Assembly: GCA_007117275.1 (NCBI GenBank)
Contig: SKGV01000078.1
Location: 1 to 16,147, forward strand
Origin: Methylophaga sp.
GTDB lineage: Bacteria > Pseudomonadota > Gammaproteobacteria > Nitrosococcales > Methylophagaceae
Length of the DNA: 16,147 bases
Direction of reading: 5' to 3'
Shown here: one piece after another, positions 1 through 6,270 of the stretch
Layout of the letters: each line of letters opens with the position of its first letter
How positions within the stretch are numbered: position 1 is the stretch's first letter
The notes under the pieces: model-generated
What the model was told of the DNA's origin: nothing
Database searches by the model: none
Seen by the model: only the letters and a program-made list of their open reading frames with translations
Made by a program: the position numbers and the translations under genes

Positions 1-14
1 CTCCCTCTCCGCCA
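1..14 (+). tRNA. 3' end of a tRNA-Ser (5' part outside window)
   Basis: The first 14 bases, CTCCCTCTCCGCCA, read as the end of a tRNA: three bases of the T-stem (CTC), a 7-nt acceptor strand (CCTCTCC), discriminator G and an encoded CCA. An acceptor pairing with GGAGAGG and a G discriminator is typical of gammaproteobacterial serine tRNAs. A tRNA-Ser just upstream of the SRP RNA/dnaX block is also, from memory, a common arrangement. Only the tail is visible, so the anticodon cannot be read. The call depends on 14 bases and family memory. Confidence 0.6.
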
Positions 15-55
15 TCTATAAATCTAATTCAACCAGTGACAACCTGAAAGTTGCT

Positions 56-65
56 CCCCCCCCCC
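56..65. repeat. Homopolymer of ten C residues
   Basis: An uninterrupted run of ten C lies in the spacer between the tRNA tail and the SRP RNA promoter. No other mononucleotide run of this length occurs in the window. It is outside any gene I can support. The rest of bases 15-199 shows no convincing coding potential or hairpin terminator. Confidence 0.9.
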
Positions 66-199
66 ATAAAACCCACCCCTTCGACAATGCTGTTTTTGTG
101 CCTCGGCATCCAGTGTGCTCCAGCCAAGTACCATCTGCGTAAAACGATCGCCAAATCAGTTTCGAAGGACAATTAGCTGAATTTAGCAAAAAGCTCAAG

Positions 200-229
200 A
201 TGGCATTCATGGCCAATAAGGCATACAAT
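200..229 (+). promoter_or_regulatory. Sigma70-type promoter of the SRP RNA gene
   Basis: A -10 hexamer TACAAT (224-229, five of six matches to consensus) is preceded at 18 bp by ATGGCA (200-205, four of six matches to TTGACA). A start 7-8 nt after the -10 box falls at about 236-237, just before the first pairing base of the SRP RNA at 241. That placement is the main support. The -35 choice is less certain than the -10 choice. Confidence 0.6.
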
Positions 230-240
230 GCTGTCTTCAA

Positions 241-355
241 TGGTGGCCCGTGTTGGTCTCCCCGCGACGATATGTTGGTGACCCCGTCAGGCCCGGAAGG
301 GAGCAGCGGAGCCTTCGGACTCGGGTGCCGGGATCAGGCTGGCATGGGTCCACCA
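241..355 (+). ncRNA. ffs: 4.5S RNA, bacterial small SRP RNA
   Basis: This is the RNA of the signal recognition particle, which binds Ffh and, with FtsY, targets nascent inner-membrane proteins. The conserved apical part is unmistakable: CAGGCCCGGAAGGGAGCAG at 288-306, containing the GGAA tetraloop and the asymmetric-loop bases contacted by the Ffh M domain. The complementary 3' side GGTGCCGGGATCAGGCTGG lies at about 324-342. The ends pair as TGGTGG-CCCGTG (241-252) with CATGGGTCCACCA (343-355), giving one long hairpin of about 115 nt, close to the E. coli length of 114. Exact processed ends are inferred from this pairing. No U-tract terminator follows, so transcription may continue into dnaX, 35 bp downstream. 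Confidence 0.95.
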
Positions 356-390
356 CCTAATATTTCCGATCCGGAGTGAAGCAGGCGAAG

Positions 391-2118
391 ATGAGTTATC
401 TGGTGCTGGCTCGCAAATGGCGACCGAAAACCTTTGCTGAAGTCGTCGGACAGCAGCATGTATTGCGTGCACTTGTTAATGGTCTAGATCAAAACAGACT
501 GCATCATGCCTTTTTATTTGCCGGGACGCGTGGGGTCGGCAAAACAACACTCGCCCGAATTTTTGCCAAATCACTCAACTGTGAACAAGGGGTCAGCTCG
601 ACTCCGTGTGGACAATGCCAAAGCTGTCTGGAAATCGACAGTGGTCGTTTTGTTGATCTGCTCGAGGTGGATGCGGCGTCTCGAACCAAAGTCGATGATA
701 CCCGTGAACTGCTCGACAACGTGCAATACGCGCCCAATCGAGGCCGTTACAAGGTCTATCTGATCGATGAAGTACACATGTTGTCGACCAGTAGCTTTAA
801 TGCCTTGCTAAAAACGCTAGAAGAGCCGCCGCCGCATGTGAAGTTTCTGTTTGCAACTACCGACCCGCAAAAATTACCCGTTACGATTCTATCGCGCTGC
901 CTGCAATTCAATTTGCGTCGACTCGAGGTGGATCAAATCGCCGATCATCTTGCCAGTATTTTGCAGCAAGAGAACATTGCCTTTGAAGCAGAGGCTCTGC
1001 TTTCTCTAGCTCAAGCAGCCGACGGCAGCATGCGTGATGCACTCAGCTTGCTGGATCAGGCAATTGCCTTTGCCGGTGGCACTGTCAGTAGTGACATTAT
1101 CCATCAAATGCTCGGCAGCATCTCCAGTGAGCATCTGCATCATTTGCTCACGGCGCTGGCACAGCAAGATGGTCAAGCATTACTGCAACAGATAAGCGAA
1201 CTGGCGGCACTGGGCCGAGACTTCACTACCGTGCTTGATATGCTGCTGATGGCTCTGCAACGCATTGCGACCTTACAAATGATTCCTGACACTGCCAGCA
1301 GCGACGATGGTGCGCTTGCTTTTCAAGAGTTGGCACAACAGTTCAGCCCTGAAACTATCCAGTTGCTTTACCAAATCGCCTTGCATGGCAAGCGTGATTT
1401 GCCATACGCCGCATCATCTCGCAGTGGCTTTGAAATGACATTGCTGCGCATGTTGAGTTTTCAGCCGATGCAAACTCAACTACCAGACAGAGAGGTGCCG
1501 CTAAAAAAGTCGCAAGCGACTGAATCAAAGGTGCCAGCTGCTGCACAGGCAGATTCGCGGCAACGAGACTCACACGATCATCATGCAACTTCAATTCAAG
1601 TTGAGCCTGCTAGAGCCACCAATGCGCCAAACAGTGTCGCAGAGGAGCCTGCCCACGCACCACCTGATTCAAGCAATCAGACACCCGATCCAGCCACTGA
1701 CCTAACACCAGCACCACTGAGCGTGTCTGCCGAAAACTGGACCAGCCTTGTCGGCCAGCTCAAGTTATCCGCCATTAGTCGTCAACTTGCAGATAACTGT
1801 GCGTTACTCAGCTTTGATGGGCAGCGAATTGAACTAAGTTTGGCGGCCGAACTGGCACATCTTGCTACCGATAAAGCCCGCCAGCGTCTGCAGCTGGCCG
1901 TGAGCAAGCAGCTTAATCAGGCGGTTGAAATTGTCTTTGCCGAGCCAGCAAATGCTCCGCAAACATCCACCACACTGGCTATTGAGCGCGCCGAACATGA
2001 CTCGTCACGGCAACAACAGGCCCAAGATGCCATTCACAATGACCCGGTTGTTGGCATGGTCAAAAAAGTCTTTAATGCCCGTATAATCGATAGCACAATC
2101 AAACCTTTGAATCACTGA
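391..2118 (+). CDS. dnaX: DNA polymerase III subunits tau and gamma
   Basis: DnaX is the ATPase of the clamp loader that places the beta sliding clamp on primed DNA; full-length tau also couples polymerase cores and the DnaB helicase. From the ATG at 391 the 575-residue protein begins MSYLVLARKWRPKTF like other DnaX proteins. It has Walker A GTRGVGKT (45-52), a four-Cys zinc module (C64, C73, C76, C79), Walker B LIDEVH (about 124-129) and the SRC sensor/arginine-finger motif (168-170). Domain III ends near residue 370. A Pro/Ala/Gln-rich linker follows, and then a C-terminal domain beginning near ENWTSLVGQLK that in tau binds the polymerase. A GTG at 376 is in frame, but homologs start at MSY. 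A -1 frameshift site at codons 372-373 should yield a 377-residue gamma. It is followed 10 bp later by ybaB. Confidence 0.97.
   Translation: MSYLVLARKWRPKTFAEVVGQQHVLRALVNGLDQNRLHHAFLFAGTRGVGKTTLARIFAKSLNCEQGVSSTPCGQCQSCLEIDSGRFVDLLEVDAASRTKVDDTRELLDNVQYAPNRGRYKVYLIDEVHMLSTSSFNALLKTLEEPPPHVKFLFATTDPQKLPVTILSRCLQFNLRRLEVDQIADHLASILQQENIAFEAEALLSLAQAADGSMRDALSLLDQAIAFAGGTVSSDIIHQMLGSISSEHLHHLLTALAQQDGQALLQQISELAALGRDFTTVLDMLLMALQRIATLQMIPDTASSDDGALAFQELAQQFSPETIQLLYQIALHGKRDLPYAASSRSGFEMTLLRMLSFQPMQTQLPDREVPLKKSQATESKVPAAAQADSRQRDSHDHHATSIQVEPARATNAPNSVAEEPAHAPPDSSNQTPDPATDLTPAPLSVSAENWTSLVGQLKLSAISRQLADNCALLSFDGQRIELSLAAELAHLATDKARQRLQLAVSKQLNQAVEIVFAEPANAPQTSTTLAIERAEHDSSRQQQAQDAIHNDPVVGMVKKVFNARIIDSTIKPLNH
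1492..1523 (+). promoter_or_regulatory. Programmed -1 frameshift site in dnaX (gamma production)
   Basis: The heptamer A AAA AAG occupies 1503-1509 in the correct phase (zero frame CTA AAA AAG), identical to the E. coli dnaX slippery site. An SD-like GAGGT (1492-1496) lies 6 nt upstream, where an anti-SD contact can stimulate slippage. After a -1 shift the ribosome reads GTC GCA AGC GAC and then TGA at 1521-1523, giving a 377-residue product. A hairpin AGTCG-CAAG-CGACT (1508-1521) overlaps the end of the heptamer. That is closer than the usual 5-8 nt spacer, so its role is less clear than that of the other elements. Confidence 0.85.
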
Positions 2119-2128
2119 GAGGCCCGAA

Positions 2129-2437
2129 ATGAAAGGCGGTTTAGGTAATCTGATGAAACAGGCCCAGCAGATGCAGGCCAATATGGAAAAAGCCCAACAA
2201 GAGTTGGCCAATATTGAAGTCACAGGACAAGCCGGTGGTGGCATGGTTCAAATTATCATGACTGGCAAGCATGATGTGAAGCGCGTCAACATTGAACAGG
2301 CCTTGTTTGAGGACGAAAAGGACATGCTTGAAGACTTGATCGCTGCCGCGGTCAATGACGCAGTCCGTCAAGTCGAGAAAACCACTCAGGAGCGGATGTC
2401 AACTATGCTGCCTCCTGGCATGAAACTGCCTTTCTGA
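2129..2437 (+). CDS. ybaB: YbaB/EbfC nucleoid-associated protein
   Basis: A small DNA-binding protein of the YbaB/EbfC family, which forms dimers shaped like tweezers and coats the nucleoid. The 102-residue product has the family N-terminus KGGLGNLMKQAQQMQ, a helix of about 25 residues, the strand segment VTGQAGGGMVQIIMTGKHDVKRV, and the C-terminal end PPGMKLPF. E. coli YbaB is 109 residues, so it is complete. It starts at ATG 2129 after GAGAGG (2117-2122). It sits between dnaX and recR, the classic order, with 10-bp gaps on both sides, and is surely cotranscribed. Its precise cellular role remains poorly defined even in E. coli. Confidence 0.95.
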   Translation: MKGGLGNLMKQAQQMQANMEKAQQELANIEVTGQAGGGMVQIIMTGKHDVKRVNIEQALFEDEKDMLEDLIAAAVNDAVRQVEKTTQERMSTMLPPGMKLPF

Positions 2438-2447
2438 AAGCTAAACG

Positions 2448-3047
2448 ATGACACGTTTAGGTCACAGTATAGATGAGCTGATGCAGGCACTGCGGTGTTT
2501 GCCGGGTGTCGGGCCAAAATCGGCCCAACGTATGACATTTCATCTACTCGACAAACAGCGTGACGGTGCTCAGCGGTTGCTCGAAGCTCTGACTCAGGCA
2601 CTCGCCAAGGTACAGCCCTGCCAACGCTGCCAGATTTTGAGCGAACAGACATTATGCGAGCGTTGCAGCGATCCGCAACGCCGACAAGATCAGTTGTGTA
2701 TCGTCGAAATGCACAGTGATGTCATTGCTATCGAACAGGCAACGCATTATCAAGGACAATTCTTTGTATTGTCTGGACATCTGTCACCACTTGATGGCAT
2801 CGGCCCGGAAGCACTGGGTATTCCGAAATTATTAAACTGGCTGGATACCGGTGAACTAGAAGAAGTCATTCTAGCTACTAACCCAACGGTTGAGGGTGAA
2901 GCAACAGCACACTACATCAGTGAATTGGTCCGTTCGAGACACATTAAAGTGACTCGACTGGCGCATGGCATCCCTCTTGGCGGTGAGCTTGAGTATGTTG
3001 ATAGTGGCACACTGTCTCATGCATTTTCAGGTCGTGAGGCGATATAA
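2448..3047 (+). CDS. recR: Recombination mediator protein RecR
   Basis: RecR works with RecO (and RecF) to load RecA on SSB-covered single-stranded DNA at gaps. The 199-residue protein contains the helix-hairpin-helix stretch LRCLPGVGPKSAQRM (about 16-29), a C4 zinc finger (C58, C61, C70, C73) and a Toprim domain from about residue 81. It also has the conserved GHLSPLDGIGP, ATNPTVEGEATA and AHGIPLGGELEYVD segments. Length matches E. coli RecR (201). It starts at ATG 2448 with GAAAG 7 nt upstream, and lies 10 bp after ybaB. Confidence 0.97.
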   Translation: MTRLGHSIDELMQALRCLPGVGPKSAQRMTFHLLDKQRDGAQRLLEALTQALAKVQPCQRCQILSEQTLCERCSDPQRRQDQLCIVEMHSDVIAIEQATHYQGQFFVLSGHLSPLDGIGPEALGIPKLLNWLDTGELEEVILATNPTVEGEATAHYISELVRSRHIKVTRLAHGIPLGGELEYVDSGTLSHAFSGREAI

Positions 3048-3286
3048 TTCGTATTGCCTCAGCCGTAATCATCAGAAGGTCATCATCAATCAGCAGACTG
3101 CAGTGCCTGATGATCGAAGCTGTTCACTCGGCAAGCAGTCAGGTAACGCTGGTATTTTCAGATCTGGCTAGACAAATTAGACACACCCAACAGGCCATTG
3201 ACGCAAGCTAGCAAGAAACGATGCAAAAATACACTATGGCACAACTGCGAGCCAAACAAGCAAATCCACCACTCATCGATTAACTC
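3048..3286. other. Gap between recR and aat with no convincing gene
   Basis: No recognisable gene or strong terminator is present. An 8-bp inverted repeat, ATCATCAG (3068-3075) and CTGATGAT (3107-3114), flanks a 31-nt loop and is too loose to be a terminator. One frame is open from an ATG at 3110 to a TAG at 3209 (33 codons) and continues open from 3212 to a TAA at 3281. That stretch holds an ATG at 3221 (20 codons) ending 3 nt before the aat start. This could be a decayed small gene, but no family resemblance is visible. Confidence 0.5.
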
Positions 3287-4006
3287 ATGGCAATTACTTG
3301 GCTTACAGATCAACCAGATAGTGCATTTCCGTCATTGGAACACGCCACAGAACACGGCTTGTTGGCGGCAGGTGGTGACTTATCTCCAAGCAGACTAATT
3401 GCTGCATACACGTTAGGTATCTTTCCGTGGTTCAATCGACAAGATCCTGTGCTTTGGTGGAGCCCAGACCCACGCATGGTGCTCTATACCGACAAGATCA
3501 ACGTCAGCAAAAGTTTGCGCAAAACCATCCGCCAACAACGCTTTGATTTGACTCTGAACCAGGCATTTACTGGGGTGATGGAGGCCTGTGCCGCGCCACG
3601 CAGTGAAGCGAGTAATGACCCTGGCACCTGGATACATGACTCAATGATTGAGGCCTATCAGGAATTACATCGACGCGGTTATGCGCACAGTATCGAATGC
3701 TGGCAATCTGGAAGACTGGTAGGTGGTCTCTATGGCGTTGCAATCGGTAGAGTATTTTTTGGTGAATCCATGTTCAGTGCTGAACGAGACGCCTCCAAGG
3801 TGGCTCTGGCAATTTTATCTGCGCAACTTCGTCGTTGGGGTTTTCCAATGATCGATTGCCAGATGTACTCGCCCCATCTGCAGCGCATGGGAGCCGAGAA
3901 CATTCCTCGGCAAGTATTTGTCGATCAACTGCAAATACTGACAACATTATCAGTACCGACACAGTGGCAGTTAGACGCTGATATCACTGCCTCGTTTTAT
4001 CGCTGA
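3287..4006 (+). CDS. aat: Leucyl/phenylalanyl-tRNA-protein transferase
   Basis: Aat moves Leu (or Phe) from aminoacyl-tRNA to the N-terminus of proteins that begin with Lys or Arg, creating a primary destabilising residue read by ClpS for ClpAP degradation in the cytoplasm. The 239-residue protein has the signature segments GLLAAGGDLSPSRLIAAYTLGIFPWF (about residues 25-50), ILWWSPDPR-like VLWWSPDPRMVL (about 56-67), HSIECWQSGRLVGGLYGVAIG, FFGESMFS and MIDCQMYSPHLQRMGAENIPR. Length is near E. coli Aat (234). The ATG at 3287 fits homolog N-termini, but no clear Shine-Dalgarno sequence precedes it. A second N-degron transferase gene (bpt) follows after 120 bp. Confidence 0.96.
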   Translation: MAITWLTDQPDSAFPSLEHATEHGLLAAGGDLSPSRLIAAYTLGIFPWFNRQDPVLWWSPDPRMVLYTDKINVSKSLRKTIRQQRFDLTLNQAFTGVMEACAAPRSEASNDPGTWIHDSMIEAYQELHRRGYAHSIECWQSGRLVGGLYGVAIGRVFFGESMFSAERDASKVALAILSAQLRRWGFPMIDCQMYSPHLQRMGAENIPRQVFVDQLQILTTLSVPTQWQLDADITASFYR

Positions 4007-4101
4007 TTAACATCAGACACATGTGAACAATGCCTATAAAGTGCAACACAAAAATACGGGACAACCCAATCGAGCCCCATGATTAGTGCCGAGGGATAAC
4101 G

Positions 4102-4137
4102 ATGCAAAACACAAGCAACCACATCTATGAGTCTTGA
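4102..4137 (+). CDS. Possible 11-residue leader ORF overlapping the bpt start
   Basis: A strong Shine-Dalgarno GAGGGA (4091-4096) stands 5 nt before an ATG at 4102. That ATG opens a frame of eleven codons, MQNTSNHIYES, ending in TGA at 4135-4137. The bpt ATG (4127) lies inside it in another frame and has no ribosome site of its own. Two readings are possible. It may be a leader peptide that delivers ribosomes to bpt by coupling. Alternatively a one-base indel may have split an original bpt start, since MQNTSNHIYES would join LDFYQDQ naturally. A promoter-like TATAAA at 4035-4040 lies upstream, without a good -35 box. Confidence 0.35.
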   Translation: MQNTSNHIYES

Positions 4138-4831
4138 TTTCTACCAAGATCAGCCACATCCCTGCGCCTATCTGGACGATCGTCTTGCACGAAACATATT
4201 TCCTGACCCAGGCAAGCCGGTTACCAACGCACTCTACAGTCAGTTGATTCAGCATGGTTTCCGGCGAAGCGGCGACCACATGTATCGCCCTCACTGTCCA
4301 GCCTGTCAGGCCTGTATTCCAGTCAGGATTGATTTGAGCGCTTTTCAGGCTAATCGTACTCAACGAAGATGTTTACGCCGTAATTCAGACATTACGCTGC
4401 ATATTCGCCCAGCAATCTTTAGCGAAGAACACTTTGAACTCTATGTGCGATATCAGAAGATTCGGCATCCGGGTGCAGGGATGGACAACCCGACAGAGCA
4501 GTCATATCGCCAATTTCTCACCAGTTACTGGAGCGATAGCGCTTTTGTTGAGCTGAGGTTGAAAGAGAAACTGGTGGTGGTTGCGGTCACTGACTTTGTC
4601 GCTGATGCGGCTTCAGCCTTTTATACCTTCTATGATCCGGAAATACCCAGCCGCAGTCTTGGCACACTGGCCATTCTGAAACAGATTGAACTGGCACGAC
4701 ATCAGAGGTTGTCCTGGCTATATCTAGGCTACTGGATTGAAGCCAGCAGTAAAATGCGCTACAAAAACCGCTTTTCCGGATTGCAGTATCTTCAAGGGCA
4801 ATGGCAGTCAGCCGATAAAAATTTTGAATAA
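4127..4831 (+). CDS. bpt: Aspartate/glutamate leucyltransferase
   Basis: Bpt is the bacterial ATE1-like enzyme that adds Leu from Leu-tRNA to proteins with N-terminal Asp or Glu, feeding them to ClpS/ClpAP. The 234-residue protein begins MSLDFYQDQPHPCAYL. It carries the conserved GFRRSGDHMYRPHCPACQACIPVRI block (about 44-68), LRRNSDI, the central YVRYQKIRHPGAGM region and the C-terminal LYLGYWIEASSKMRYKNRFSG segment. Length matches the family (about 235-250). ATG 4127 is the only canonical start in frame downstream of a TAA at 4097, yet it lacks an SD sequence. An adjacent upstream ORF with a good SD overlaps it. The order aat-bpt-infA resembles Pseudomonas. Confidence 0.95.
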   Translation: MSLDFYQDQPHPCAYLDDRLARNIFPDPGKPVTNALYSQLIQHGFRRSGDHMYRPHCPACQACIPVRIDLSAFQANRTQRRCLRRNSDITLHIRPAIFSEEHFELYVRYQKIRHPGAGMDNPTEQSYRQFLTSYWSDSAFVELRLKEKLVVVAVTDFVADAASAFYTFYDPEIPSRSLGTLAILKQIELARHQRLSWLYLGYWIEASSKMRYKNRFSGLQYLQGQWQSADKNFE

Positions 4832-4887
4832 TCAATTCTTTTACGGCAGAATGGGCTCTTTTTTCTAACTGCGAATCGTTAACCTAC

Positions 4888-5106
4888 ATGGCCAAAGAAG
4901 ATCATATCGAGTTTGAAGGCACTGTCATAGATACCATGCCCAACACAACCTTCCGTGTTGAGCTGGAAAATGGTCACGTTGTGACTGCGCATATTTCTGG
5001 AAAAATGCGTAAAAACTACATTCGTATTTTGACAGGCGACAAGGTCACTGTTCAGTTAACGCCTTATGACCTGAGTAAGGGTCGCATCGTTTATCGCGCG
5101 CGCTGA
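4888..5106 (+). CDS. infA: Translation initiation factor IF-1
   Basis: IF-1 binds the A site of the 30S subunit and works with IF-2 and IF-3 to select the initiator tRNA. The 72-residue protein, a single S1/OB-fold domain, is nearly identical over its whole length to known IF-1. It has MAKEDHIEFEGTVIDTMPNTTFRVELENGH, the HISGKMRKNYIRILTGDKV core and the end LSKGRIVYRAR. No strong Shine-Dalgarno sequence precedes the ATG. It lies 56 bp after bpt and is convergent with dsbB 52 bp downstream. Confidence 0.98.
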   Translation: MAKEDHIEFEGTVIDTMPNTTFRVELENGHVVTAHISGKMRKNYIRILTGDKVTVQLTPYDLSKGRIVYRAR

Positions 5107-5158
5107 TAGCTACCGCCATTCTCAGCCGATCTAGCGGCCAGTAATTCAGCACCGCGCT

Positions 5159-5674
5159 CTAAAATTTGTCAGAAAACATCCTCCGACCGCGTGACTGACT
5201 CAATAATCGGTTTAACCCCAATACTCCCAGCACCACAAACGCTATCAGCGTCCATGCTGGAATAGTCAATCCCAGCAAAGACCAATCCACCTCAGCACAT
5301 TCGCCAGAGCCTCGAAATACCAGCTCGATGGTTCGCCTGAGTGGGAAATTTTCCAACATGAAGTTCAAGCCCGGTCCGCAACTCGGAACTAGCTCTGGCG
5401 GCAGATTCTGCAACCAGACATGACGAGTTGATATGCCCGCACCTATCATAGTTGAAATCACTATCAAGCCACCATAGATACGATTAGCCAGCCCGCGCGG
5501 ATTGTGTAGGAATGCCAGCAGAAACACCCCCCCTGTTACCATCACCATCAACCGCTGCAAAATACACAAAGGGCACGGTTCGAGCAGCAATATATGCTGA
5601 AAATATGCAGCCGCCAATAATAACGCGACACACATCAGCATCCCCACCAGGTATACACGACGAGAAGTCTGCAA
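5159..5674 (-). CDS. dsbB: Disulfide bond formation protein B
   Basis: DsbB is an inner-membrane protein that reoxidises periplasmic DsbA and passes the electrons to ubiquinone or menaquinone. The sequence shows four hydrophobic segments, the first periplasmic redox pair CPLC (C34, C37) and a second pair C99 and C126 in a long periplasmic loop. It also has R41 just after CPLC, matching the quinone-site Arg48 of E. coli. I chose the TTG at 5674 (171 residues) because GGAGG (5687-5683) sits 8 nt upstream and the N-terminus MQTSRRVYLVG fits a short cytoplasmic lead. An ATG at 5695 (178 residues) and a GTG at 5722 (187 residues) are in frame but lack ribosome sites. It lies 71 bp from the divergent DUF1451 gene. 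Confidence 0.92.
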   Translation of the reverse strand: MQTSRRVYLVGMLMCVALLLAAAYFQHILLLEPCPLCILQRLMVMVTGGVFLLAFLHNPRGLANRIYGGLIVISTMIGAGISTRHVWLQNLPPELVPSCGPGLNFMLENFPLRRTIELVFRGSGECAEVDWSLLGLTIPAWTLIAFVVLGVLGLNRLLSQSRGRRMFSDKF

Positions 5675-5745
5675 AATGGTTTCCTCCAAAATCATGTTTC
5701 GTGCTAAGTTAACCCAAAACACTTGCTACATAAAGGGATAATCTG

Positions 5746-6264
5746 ATGAACCAAGAACAATGGGAAAAAAAACTCAGTGACGCCTATGACAAGATGATAG
5801 AACGCGTCCATCAGCTGCTTGATAATGCAGAACACCAAGCGCTGCCCGTGATGCAGAAAACTATAGAAAAAGCCAAGCGACAAGCGATAGACCTCCAAGA
5901 AGTCACCGCCGAAGAAGCTGAGAAGATAGCTGCCTACATCGAACGAGATCTTCATGAAGCCGCAAACTATCTGCAAAAAACTGGTCACGAGTTTAGCAGC
6001 TGGCTGAACTTTGACTTGCAACTGGTCGAGCAGAGGGCGCTGGATTTATTCGCCAAGGTTGCTGACAAAACCCGTCTTGAACTGGATCGCCTGTCTGCAC
6101 AGGCCAATGCTTACCAGACTTACCATACTGGCGAGATCAGCACGATTGGCACGCTGGTGTGTGACCACTGTGGTAATGAAATCCATTTTAAAAAAACCGG
6201 ACGCGTTCCGCCCTGTGGCAAATGCCATCACACTTCGTTCAAACGACGATTTCCAAGCGCCTGA
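5746..6264 (+). CDS. DUF1451/YbeL-like zinc-ribbon protein
   Basis: The 172-residue protein resembles the E. coli YbeL family. It has a largely helical, highly charged N-terminal part (about 1-115) likely to form coiled coil, then YHTGEISTIGTLVC and a C-terminal zinc ribbon with C139-x2-C142 and C157-x2-C160. The YHTGE motif and the closing FKRR segment are shared with YbeL. There is no signal peptide or membrane segment, so it is probably cytoplasmic. Its molecular function is unknown. It starts at ATG 5746 after AAGGGAT. It ends 6 bp from the convergent roxA stop, with no room for a separate terminator. Confidence 0.85.
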   Translation: MNQEQWEKKLSDAYDKMIERVHQLLDNAEHQALPVMQKTIEKAKRQAIDLQEVTAEEAEKIAAYIERDLHEAANYLQKTGHEFSSWLNFDLQLVEQRALDLFAKVADKTRLELDRLSAQANAYQTYHTGEISTIGTLVCDHCGNEIHFKKTGRVPPCGKCHHTSFKRRFPSA

Positions 6265-6270
6265 CATCAT

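Noticed and set aside
16..240. A 74-codon open frame on the minus strand upstream of the SRP RNA
   Set aside because: It crosses the SRP promoter and the C10 tract (read as Gly codons), has no ribosome site and no family resemblance.
3068..3114. Inverted repeat ATCATCAG/CTGATGAT as an attachment site or operator
   Set aside because: The arms are 8 bp with a 31-nt loop, no second copy is seen and no integrase or regulator gene is nearby.
2965..3171. A 68-codon open frame overlapping the recR end
   Set aside because: Most of it is a shadow of recR in another frame and the rest lacks coding signs.
4832..4875. Terminator-like ATTCT...AGAAT stem with a later T6 run between bpt and infA
   Set aside because: The stem is only five mostly A-T pairs, and GGGCTC separates it from the T run, so it does not form a credible intrinsic terminator.
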